A stretch of DNA of 17,815 nucleotides, taken from positions 1 to 17,815 of the forward strand of contig CBFFYP010000088.1 of NCBI GenBank assembly GCA_965646165.1, written 5' to 3'. Source of the stretch: MGBC114844 sp910585855. GTDB lineage: Bacteria > Bacillota > Clostridia > Lachnospirales > Lachnospiraceae. Below, piece after piece: positions 1 through 6,445 of this stretch (its first letter is position 1; each line of letters begins with the position of its first letter). The notes beneath the pieces were generated by a model that saw only the letters and a list, made by a program, of their open reading frames with translations, searched no databases and had not been told where the DNA came from. The position numbers and the translations under genes were made by a program.

Positions 1-340
1 TTTCACCGGACGCCAGAGGCGGTTTGCTCCTGTCCTTTGCCTGCTCCGCTCCAAACGGTAAGAAAGTCTAGGGCTTCTGATCTCGGTTCATCCAACCGGA
101 CGAACCGGGACGCAATTCGCCCTCATTTCAACCAAAACGAAACAGGTATAAGGAAGGATTTTACCAACCATAAGATCATCGCTTCCCTATCCTCCGGGCT
201 AAACACGTCCCTTTTTTTGCATACCCTGCATGGAAGCAGGATATGCAAAAAATTCTAGGTGTTTCCGCAGAAGCCCAAGACTTTCTAACCGTTCTCCGAA
301 GTCGCTGGCAAAGGACAGGAACAAACCGCCTCTCGCTGTT
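1..340 (+). repeat. Palindromic module R1 (type A arms, + orientation)
   Basis: A long imperfect palindrome. The left arm starts GGACGCCAGAGGCGG at 8, and the right arm ends CCGCCTCTCGCTGTT near 340. Inner stems pair around AAACGGTAAGAAAGTC on the left and GACTTTCTAACCGTT on the right. The core holds GGGACG-caattc-GCCC on the left and GGGC-taaaca-CGTCCC followed by T7 on the right. The centre is a hairpin at 219-246 (GCATACCCTGC / GCAGGATATGC). The open reading frame across it (37-258) recurs in other type A copies but is frameshifted in one, so I treat the whole as non-coding. The left edge touches the window start and may extend further. It pairs with the module at 434-549 to make a composite. 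Confidence 0.9.
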
Positions 341-433
341 CGTTGAATAATGGTAGAAACGATGTTTTATTACCGAATCAGTCTTCTAACGTTTGGATGT
401 GATTTTTTGATTTTTTTGTTCCGGGGTCAAGAA

Positions 434-549
434 ACAGCCAGATTCGAAACCGGTGGGCAGACTGCAGTGACTTTGGAAAAAAGTTAGAACTTCTTGCTTT
501 TTGGAAACCGGAACAGCAGGCTGCCCACCGGTTTCGAATCTGGCGTCCT
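434..549 (-). repeat. Centre-deleted palindromic module R1b (type B arms)
   Basis: This is a short relative of the full modules. The arms at 438-460 and 521-543 are perfect 23-bp reverse complements (CCAGATTCGAAACCGG...). They are followed inward by the family's inner-arm sequences, but the core (the GGGCG/CGCCC stems, T7 and central hairpin) is missing. The junction lies inside the complementary AGAACTTCTT-type inner arms, as if about 200 bp of the stem tip had been deleted. It lies 22 nt past the trpA stop. Read on the minus strand, it forms a very stable hairpin at the probable 3' end of the trp transcript, so it may serve as a terminator or RNA end-stabiliser. That role is inferred. Confidence 0.85.
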
Positions 550-571
550 CTGGTGTCCTTAAGTAATTCAG

Positions 572-1351
572 TTATTGTAATTCCTGTAGCGCTGATTTCA
601 TGGATTTTACGTAATCGCCTACATATTTTGGAGAATCTGTTCCATATTTTTCGATTAGTTTTACAATGGCTGATCCCACGATTGCACCGTCTGAAATAGC
701 TGCCATTTTTTTGGCTTGTTCTGGGGTAGAGATTCCGAAACCGATTGCACAGGGAATGGTTGTATTTTGACGGATTACTTTTATGATGGATTCTAAATCA
801 GTGTTGATTTCTGTTCGAGTTCCGGTGACGCCAAGGCTGGAAACGAGATAGACAAATCCTTCTGCTTCTTTGGCGATCATAGCGATGCGGTTATCGGAAG
901 TCGGTGCGATCAGTGAGATTAGATCGATATGGTATTGGTGACAGAGTGGTAAAAACTCTTCTTTTTCTTCGAAAGGAAGGTCAGGAAGAATCAGTCCGTC
1001 TATTCCAATGCTGCTGCAGGCGGAAAGAAAACGTTCTGCGCCATAGGAAAATACGACATTGGCATAGGTCATAAATACCATAGGGATTTTTACGTCTTGG
1101 CGCAGGGTTTTTACTAGGGTAAAGATTTTATCGGTGGTGACGCCGCCTTTTAGTGCACGATAGTTAGCATTTTGAATGACTGGTCCTTCTGCTGTAGGAT
1201 CGGAAAAAGGGATGCCAAGTTCGATTAGGTCAGCACCGTTTTCGGCAGCAGCCCGGACAGCGGCGGCGGTAGTGTCTAAGTCGGGATCGCCGCAGGTAAG
1301 AAAGGCGATAAATGCTTTTTTATTTTGAAATGCAGATGCTATGTTACTCAT
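572..1351 (-). CDS. trpA: Tryptophan synthase alpha subunit
   Basis: TrpA cleaves indole-3-glycerol phosphate to indole and glyceraldehyde 3-phosphate, passing indole to TrpB inside the alpha2-beta2 complex in the cytoplasm. The 259-residue length fits the family, a TIM barrel. The LIELGIPFSDP motif at 42-52 carries catalytic Glu44 (Glu49 in Salmonella). The second catalytic acid, Asp60 in Salmonella, is Glu55 here (TAEGP). I recall that as a common variant in clostridia, but it is worth noting. The phosphate-binding segment SLGVTGTR and the C-terminal GFGIST and GAIVGSAIV motifs are present. The start is the ATG at 1351, with GGGGAGG just upstream, rather than an in-frame ATG 27 nt earlier. 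It overlaps the trpB end by 8 nt (ATGAGTAA), indicating translational coupling. It is the last gene of the operon. Confidence 0.98.
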   Translation of the reverse strand: MSNIASAFQNKKAFIAFLTCGDPDLDTTAAAVRAAAENGADLIELGIPFSDPTAEGPVIQNANYRALKGGVTTDKIFTLVKTLRQDVKIPMVFMTYANVVFSYGAERFLSACSSIGIDGLILPDLPFEEKEEFLPLCHQYHIDLISLIAPTSDNRIAMIAKEAEGFVYLVSSLGVTGTRTEINTDLESIIKVIRQNTTIPCAIGFGISTPEQAKKMAAISDGAIVGSAIVKLIEKYGTDSPKYVGDYVKSMKSALQELQ

Positions 1352-2534
1352 AGATATCCTCCCCTCTGTAACGGGCAATGGCGGCGCAGTCTTTGTCGCC
1401 TCTGCCGGAAATAGTAATTACTACAATTTGGTCTTTGTTCATGTCAGGAGCAATTTTCATTGCATAGGCAATGGCATGGGCTGATTCGATAGCAGAGATG
1501 ATGCCTTCTGTTTTAGCCAGATACTCAAAGGCACAGACGGCTTCTTCGTCGGTGACAGGGATATATTCAGCTCTTTTTATATCGTGCAGATAGGCATGTT
1601 CTGGACCGATACCCGGGTAGTCTAATCCGGCAGAAATCGAGTAGACAGGGGCAATTTGACCGTAGGAATCTTGGCAGAAATAGGATTTCATTCCATGGAA
1701 AATGCCCACTTTGCCAGTGTTGATAGTGGCAGCAGTTTCAAAAGTGCCAATCCCCCTTCCGGCTGCTTCACAGCCGATTAGACGAACAGATTTATCTGGA
1801 ATAAAATGGTAGAAACTGCCGATTGCATTAGAACCACCGCCTACGCAGGCAATAACGGCATCGGGAAGTTTCTTTTCTTTTGCAAGGAGCTGTTCTTTGA
1901 TTTCTTTTGAGATAACCGATTGAAAGTCACGTACTATCGTCGGGAATGGATGCGGTCCCATAACCGATCCTAGACAGTAATGGGTGTCTGAGATACGGGA
2001 AGTCCATTCACGCATTGCTTCGGAAACGGCATCTTTTAGGGTAGCAGTGCCGGTTTTTACCGGGACTACTTTTGCTCCGAGCAGGCGCATACGATAGACA
2101 TTGAGGGCTTGGCGGACAGTATCTTCCTCTCCCATAAATACAACACATTCCATATTCATAAGGGCAGCAGCGGTTGCAGTGGCAACTCCATGCTGTCCTG
2201 CACCAGTTTCCGCAATTAGACGTGTTTTTCCCATTTTTTTGGCAAGCAATGCCTGTCCAAGTACATTATTGATTTTATGAGAGCCAGTATGGTTGAGATC
2301 TTCTCGTTTTAGATAGATTTTTGCTCCTCCTAGATCGGCTGTCATTTTTTTTGCATAGTAAAGTCTGGACGGTCTGCCGGTATATTCCTGAAACAGATCC
2401 GTAAGTTCTTGATTAAATTCTGGATCGTCTTTATAGTGCTGATAGGCTTTTTCTAATTCAATTACGGCATTCATCAGCGTTTCCGGTATATATTGTCCGC
2501 CGTGGATGCCAAAGCGTCCGTTTGGATTTGTCAT
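1344..2534 (-). CDS. trpB: Tryptophan synthase beta subunit
   Basis: TrpB is the PLP enzyme that condenses indole with serine to make tryptophan in the tryptophan synthase complex. At 396 residues it matches the standard TrpB1 class. The sequence shows HGGQYIPETL near the N-terminus, KREDLNHTGSHKINN around 76-90 with the PLP Schiff-base Lys87, the substrate carboxylate site ETGAGQHG at 109-116, the phosphate-binding GGGSNAIG loop, and SAGLDYPGIGPEHAYL in the communication (COMM) and hinge region. The C-terminal SGRGDKD is also intact. The start codon overlaps the trpF stop in ATGA (2531-2534), so translation is probably coupled. No lesions are seen. Confidence 0.99.
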   Translation of the reverse strand: MTNPNGRFGIHGGQYIPETLMNAVIELEKAYQHYKDDPEFNQELTDLFQEYTGRPSRLYYAKKMTADLGGAKIYLKREDLNHTGSHKINNVLGQALLAKKMGKTRLIAETGAGQHGVATATAAALMNMECVVFMGEEDTVRQALNVYRMRLLGAKVVPVKTGTATLKDAVSEAMREWTSRISDTHYCLGSVMGPHPFPTIVRDFQSVISKEIKEQLLAKEKKLPDAVIACVGGGSNAIGSFYHFIPDKSVRLIGCEAAGRGIGTFETAATINTGKVGIFHGMKSYFCQDSYGQIAPVYSISAGLDYPGIGPEHAYLHDIKRAEYIPVTDEEAVCAFEYLAKTEGIISAIESAHAIAYAMKIAPDMNKDQIVVITISGRGDKDCAAIARYRGEDIYE

Positions 2535-3148
2535 AATTTATCTTCCTTTCTGATTTTTACAGCCTGAACAAATGCTGTCATTTTATTTTTATCTTTATAG
2601 CCGTCCGTTTCAATGCCGGAACTGACATCAACGGCATAGGGATGAAACATTTTTACTGCATCACTTACATTTTGAGCAGTAAGACCTCCGGCAAGAAAGT
2701 AGGGACGAGTGATTTTTGAAAGCAGATTCCAGTCAAAAACCGTACCGCTGCCGCTGAATTTGGAATCCAAAAGAATATAGTCAGCAGGGCTTAGATTAGC
2801 AGCTTGGATCTCTTCTTCGGTTTCTATTTGGAAGGCTTGAATCAATGGCTTTTCTGTAAGGGTACGCAGTTGGAGGATAGTGCTGCTGGCATTTTTGCCG
2901 TGAAGCTGAGCCAGATCAATGATATCGCAGTTTAGCAGTTCAGCAATGACAGAGGGCATTTCTTCTACAAAGACGCCAACCGCTTTGATAGAAGGATGCA
3001 GTTGCTTTTTAAGCTGAGATGCAGTCTGAGCAGAGAGGTATCGTTTGCTTTTTGGGGCAAATACAAAGCCGATATAGTCTGGTTTTAGCTGATTGGCAAT
3101 ATCAATATCGCAGGGTCGGAAAAGCCCGCAGAGTTTTATTTTTGTCAT
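2531..3148 (-). CDS. trpF: Phosphoribosylanthranilate isomerase
   Basis: TrpF isomerises N-(5'-phosphoribosyl)anthranilate to the deoxyribulose form, the step before TrpC. It is a 205-residue TIM barrel. The N-terminal KLCGLFRP carries the catalytic Cys7. The family's catalytic Asp is in YILLDSKFSGSGTVFDW, and the C-terminal phosphate site appears as GGLTAQNV and DVSSGIETDGYKD. A GGAGA ribosome binding site lies 7 nt before the ATG. It is the first gene after the 887-nt gap that splits the operon, so it cannot be translationally coupled to trpC. Its transcript either reads through the composite repeat or starts at an unrecognised internal promoter. Confidence 0.98.
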   Translation of the reverse strand: MTKIKLCGLFRPCDIDIANQLKPDYIGFVFAPKSKRYLSAQTASQLKKQLHPSIKAVGVFVEEMPSVIAELLNCDIIDLAQLHGKNASSTILQLRTLTEKPLIQAFQIETEEEIQAANLSPADYILLDSKFSGSGTVFDWNLLSKITRPYFLAGGLTAQNVSDAVKMFHPYAVDVSSGIETDGYKDKNKMTAFVQAVKIRKEDKL

Positions 3149-3206
3149 ATTTTTTCTCCGATAAAATTATTGGTTTTGTAAGATTAATTTTAAGTTTTTC
3201 CAAGGG

Positions 3207-3538
3207 GGACGCCAGATTTTGGAATGGTTGGCGTTCTGCTGTTCCGGTCTCCAAAAAGCAAGAAGTTCTAAGGCTTCTGCCCATAGTTTATCCGACCGGA
3301 CGAACCGGGGCGCAATTCGCCCGTATGGAAGGCGAAGCTTTGATGGTGTAAGGAAGGTTTTTTCCAGATATAAGTGTTCTCTTTCTTATAGTACGGGCTA
3401 AACACGCCCCTTTTTTTGCATACCCTGCATGGAAGCAGGATATGCAAAAAATTCTAGGTTTTTCAGCAGAAGCCTAAGAACTCCTAGCTTTTTTCCGAAG
3501 TCACTGCAGAACGCCAACCATTCCAAAATCTGGCTGTT
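3207..3538 (+). repeat. Palindromic module R2 (type C arms, + orientation), inside trp operon
   Basis: The outer arms from 3212 and up to 3533 (CCAGATTTTGGAATGG... and its complement) form a perfect 28-bp stem. This stem has no similarity to the type A or B arms apart from the terminal CCAGA. The inner arms, the GGGGCG/CGCCCC and GCCCGTA/TACGGGC core pairings, the T7 run and the GCATACCCTGC hairpin all match the family. It is the left half of the composite lying between trpF (ending 3148) and trpC. Its sense strand is opposite to trp transcription. Confidence 0.92.
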
Positions 3539-3669
3539 TTTTGGCTTTTGAAGAAAAAAGCAAATTTGGTCAAAAAGTTAAATCTGGCATAAAACAAAGC
3601 TGAACATTAACTATTTTTCCCAATAAAAGGAAATGATAATAACAAAGATTTTTCCTGTCGCTATCAGGT

Positions 3670-4003
3670 CAGCAGCTAGATTTGGTTGGAGAGGGTTCTC
3701 TGCTTACGACTTCGGAGAACGGTTAGAAAGTCTTAGGATTCTGCTGAAAAACCTAGAATTTTTTGCATATCCTGCTTCCATGCAGGGTGTGCAAAAAAAG
3801 GGGCGTGTTTAGCCCGTATTTTAGGAAGGTGACATCTTAGGGCTGTTGTAGTCTTCCTTACATCAGTAAAGTTTTGGCTGCCATACGGGCGAATTGCGCC
3901 CCGGTTCGTACGGCTGGATGTACGATGGGCAGAATCCTTAGACTTTCTTACCGTTTGGAGACCGGAGTGGGCAGAGAACCCTCTCCAACCAAATCTGGCG
4001 TCC
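3670..4003 (-). repeat. Palindromic module R3 (type D arms, - orientation), inside trp operon
   Basis: The outer arms (AGATTTGGTTGGAGAGGG... and its complement, ending at 3996) pair over about 27 bp and are again unrelated to the other arm types. The outer boundary reads CTGGCGTCC at 3995-4003, the complement of the GGACGCCAG that begins R2. With R2 it forms a composite whose flanks also match: TTTCCAA lies a few bases outside GGACGCCAG at both ends. It ends only 33 nt downstream of the trpC stop. Its sense orientation is the same as trp transcription, so RNA polymerase leaving trpC meets its stem-T7 core directly. Confidence 0.92.
3793..3902 (-). terminator. Possible stem-U7 signal in the core of R3, facing trp transcription
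   Basis: On the minus strand, GGGGCG (3902-3897) can pair with CGCCCC (3805-3800), and GCCCGTAT (3890-3883) with ATACGGGC (3819-3812). A symmetric internal loop caattc/taaaca separates the two helices, and seven U residues follow at once (3799-3793). This resembles an intrinsic terminator with a long apical loop. If it works, it would attenuate trpFBA relative to trpEGDC. The T7 is also the 5' side of the next hairpin's flank, so function is uncertain. Confidence 0.4.
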
Positions 4004-4035
4004 GGGTTGGAAACAACTCCCGCAGCAGTTTTATC

Positions 4036-4845
4036 TTATATTGCTGCACGCAATTTTGCAAGTACCGCTTTTTTATCGGCTGCTTTCATTAACATTTCAC
4101 CGATTAATACAGCATCTGCACCAATTTCGCAAAGTTTTTGAATATCTTTTTCCTGCCGAATACCGCTTTCGGAAACAAATAGAATTTCTTTTGGAATTTG
4201 CCTGCGCAATCTGTGGCTGTTTTCGGTATCTACGGAAAAATCTTTTAGATTACGGTTGTTGACACCGATTATTTTAGCGCCTGCTTCTAATGCGGTTTGT
4301 ACTTCACTTTCGTTGTGAACTTCTGTTAGAGCAGACAGTCCAAGCTCATTGCAGACAGAAAGATATTCGTTTAATTGGGTTTTGTTTAGTAAAGAACAGA
4401 TTAGTAAAACGGCGGATGCTCCTAATAGTTTGGCTTCATAAATCATATATTCGTCTATTGTAAAGTCTTTGCGCAGACATGGAATGGAAACGTTTTCTGC
4501 AATTTCTTTTAGGTAATTGTCGCTGCCAAGAAACCATTTGGGTTCTGTTAATACAGAGATACAGTCAGCACCGGCTTCTTCATATTCTCTGGCAATTTGC
4601 AGATAGGGAAAATCCGGGGCAATTAAGCCTTTGGAAGGGGAGGCTTTTTTACATTCACAGATAAAGGATAAACCTCTTTTTTTTAGGGTTTGCTCAAAAG
4701 TAAATGTTCCTTTTGGAAGTGCGTATGCCTGCTGGCGGATTACGGAGAGCGGGGCTTTTGTTTTTGCGGCTGCGACTCGTTCTTTGGCATGGTTAGCGAG
4801 CTGATCGAGTATGGTTGAATTTTGGCTTTGTTTTTCTGAGGTCAT
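4036..4845 (-). CDS. trpC: Indole-3-glycerol phosphate synthase
   Basis: TrpC decarboxylates and cyclises the carboxyphenylamino-deoxyribulose phosphate to indole-3-glycerol phosphate. It has 269 residues, which is standard for the monofunctional enzyme and not a TrpC-TrpF fusion. The signature FICECKKASPSKG at 61-73 holds the catalytic Glu64 and Lys66. Later barrel motifs include CLRKDFTIDEYMIYEA with the second catalytic Lys, GLSALTEVH, GVNNRNL and SESGI, all typical. The start overlaps the trpD stop in ATGA (4842-4845). The gene ends 33 nt before the outer end of a composite repeat, and the expected next gene, trpF, follows only after 887 nt. Confidence 0.98.
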   Translation of the reverse strand: MTSEKQSQNSTILDQLANHAKERVAAAKTKAPLSVIRQQAYALPKGTFTFEQTLKKRGLSFICECKKASPSKGLIAPDFPYLQIAREYEEAGADCISVLTEPKWFLGSDNYLKEIAENVSIPCLRKDFTIDEYMIYEAKLLGASAVLLICSLLNKTQLNEYLSVCNELGLSALTEVHNESEVQTALEAGAKIIGVNNRNLKDFSVDTENSHRLRRQIPKEILFVSESGIRQEKDIQKLCEIGADAVLIGEMLMKAADKKAVLAKLRAAI

Positions 4846-5873
4846 GCTTCTTCCTCCGGCTGGTTGCTGATTTGGATTAGAGTTTGCAAGGTATTTTTTG
4901 CTTTTCCTGAATCGATGAGTTCTGCTGCCAGTTCGATTCCTTCTTTTATGCTTTTAGTTTTATCGCCGATATAGAGAGATGCTCCGGCATTAAGTAAAAC
5001 GGCATTGCGTTTTGGACTTTTTTCTCCGTTTAAAATAGCAAGGGTAATGGCGGCGTTTTCTTTTGGTGTACCTCCGGTCAGATCGGATTTTAAGCAGCGT
5101 TGGAAACCAAATTCTTCCGGGGTAATGACATAGGATTTAAACCAGCCGTTTTGGAATTCACAGATACTGGTTGGCGCACTTAAGGAGATTTCATCTAGTT
5201 TGTCCTGTCCGTATACGACCATGCCTCGTTTGACGCCTAAATTGATTAGGACTTGAGCCAGAGGCTCGATTAAGTAGTTATCATATACACCCAGAAGCTG
5301 TCTGGTTGGGCTTGCCGGATTGGTAAGAGGACCAAGGATATTAAATACGGTGCGAAAGCCTAGTTCTTTGCGGATAGAACCTACATATTTCATAGAGGTA
5401 TGGTATTTTTGTGCAAAGAAAAAGCACATGCCTGCTTTTTGTAGCAGTTCGATACATTTTTGAGGAGTTTGATCGATATTGACGCCGAGTGCTTCTAGGC
5501 AGTCTGCCGTACCGCATTGGGAAGAGGCGGCACGATTTCCATGTTTAGCGACTTTCATTCCGCCTGCTGCAGCGACAAGAGCGGAGGTTGTGGAAATATT
5601 AAAGCTTTGTGCATGATCGCCTCCTGTGCCAACGATTTCAAAGATATCGAGATCGGTTTTTACTTTTGTAGCATGATCTCTCATGGCAGCAGCACATCCG
5701 GCGATTTCGTCGGTGGTTTCGGCTCTTGCGCTTTTGGTGGAGAGGGCGGCAAGGAAAGCGGCATTTTGTGTAGAGGAGGTTTCTCCACTCATAATTTCAT
5801 TCATTACGGTATAGGCTTCCTGATAGGTCAGATCCTGTTTGTTTACGATTTTTACGATGGCTTCTTTAATCAT
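4842..5873 (-). CDS. trpD: Anthranilate phosphoribosyltransferase
   Basis: TrpD transfers phosphoribose from PRPP to anthranilate. I place the start at 5873, giving 343 residues, because this ATG overlaps the trpG stop as ATGA, is preceded by AAGGAG, and begins the homologous MIKEAIVKIV segment. The reading frame is open another 79 codons upstream, but that part lies inside trpG. The GTGGD motif for PRPP/Mg binding is at 82-86, and KHGNRAASSQCGTAD at 110-124 is the phosphate and anthranilate site. DELSL-type metal-binding acids appear as KLDEISLSAPT. It ends in an ATGA overlap with trpC. No defects are seen. Confidence 0.98.
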   Translation of the reverse strand: MIKEAIVKIVNKQDLTYQEAYTVMNEIMSGETSSTQNAAFLAALSTKSARAETTDEIAGCAAAMRDHATKVKTDLDIFEIVGTGGDHAQSFNISTTSALVAAAGGMKVAKHGNRAASSQCGTADCLEALGVNIDQTPQKCIELLQKAGMCFFFAQKYHTSMKYVGSIRKELGFRTVFNILGPLTNPASPTRQLLGVYDNYLIEPLAQVLINLGVKRGMVVYGQDKLDEISLSAPTSICEFQNGWFKSYVITPEEFGFQRCLKSDLTGGTPKENAAITLAILNGEKSPKRNAVLLNAGASLYIGDKTKSIKEGIELAAELIDSGKAKNTLQTLIQISNQPEEEA

Positions 5874-6445
5874 TTTGAGTACTCCTTTATAAAGTTCTTT
5901 AATATAGTTTTGCCGTCCGGCGTTAAAATGGATTCTGGATGAAATTGTACGCCGAATATAGGATAGCTGCTGTGCCAAACTGCCATGATTTCGCCGTCTG
6001 CAGTAGCGGCGGAGATTTTTAATTCTTTTGGGAGAGTGTCTGCTTTTACGGCAAGAGAGTGGTAGCGGGCAACAGGTGCGGTTTTTGGGCATCCGTAAAA
6101 CAGAGGACAATCAGTATCAAAGGTTGTAATGGATTGTTTTCCATGCATCAGTTCTTTTGCATAGGTAATGACTGCACCAAAGGCGGCACAGATTGCCTGA
6201 TGTCCTAAGCAGACACCAAGGGTAGGAATTTCTTGGCTTAGTGTTTTTACAAGATCAATAGTAATTCCAGCGTGTTCCGGGCGTCCGGGACCGGGAGAGA
6301 GAATGATCTGTTTGGGTTTGAGTGCTTGGATTTGTGAAAGTGTCAGTTCGTTATTGCGGATCACTTTGATATCCGGTTCGATCTCTCCGATTAGTTGATA
6401 GAGGTTGTAGGAAAAACTGTCATAGTTATCAATCAGTAGTATCAT
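5870..6445 (-). CDS. trpG: Anthranilate synthase glutamine amidotransferase subunit
   Basis: TrpG hydrolyses glutamine and channels ammonia to TrpE. At 191 residues it is a free-standing class I glutamine amidotransferase, not fused to TrpD. The catalytic triad is visible: Cys79 in GVCLGHQ, and His169 and Glu171 in VQFHPES. The N-terminal DNYDSF and the oxyanion motif SPGPGRP are intact. It overlaps trpE and trpD by ATGA on each side. It might also serve PabB (aminodeoxychorismate synthesis), as the single TrpG/PabA of some Firmicutes does, but nothing here tests that. Confidence 0.98.
   Translation of the reverse strand: MILLIDNYDSFSYNLYQLIGEIEPDIKVIRNNELTLSQIQALKPKQIILSPGPGRPEHAGITIDLVKTLSQEIPTLGVCLGHQAICAAFGAVITYAKELMHGKQSITTFDTDCPLFYGCPKTAPVARYHSLAVKADTLPKELKISAATADGEIMAVWHSSYPIFGVQFHPESILTPDGKTILKNFIKEYSK

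Noticed and set aside
3209..4003. The trpC-trpF gap as a group II intron or IS200/IS605 element
   Set aside because: No reverse transcriptase or transposase frame and no intron domain V-like end; the size and structure are those of two palindromes.
5517..5942. 141-codon plus-strand ORF inside trpD
   Set aside because: Antisense shadow of the conserved trpD N-terminal half; low-complexity glycine and serine content.
4842..6110. trpD with a 79-residue N-terminal extension
   Set aside because: The extension is trpG read in another frame. The ATG at 5873 has a ribosome binding site, the ATGA overlap and the family N-terminus.
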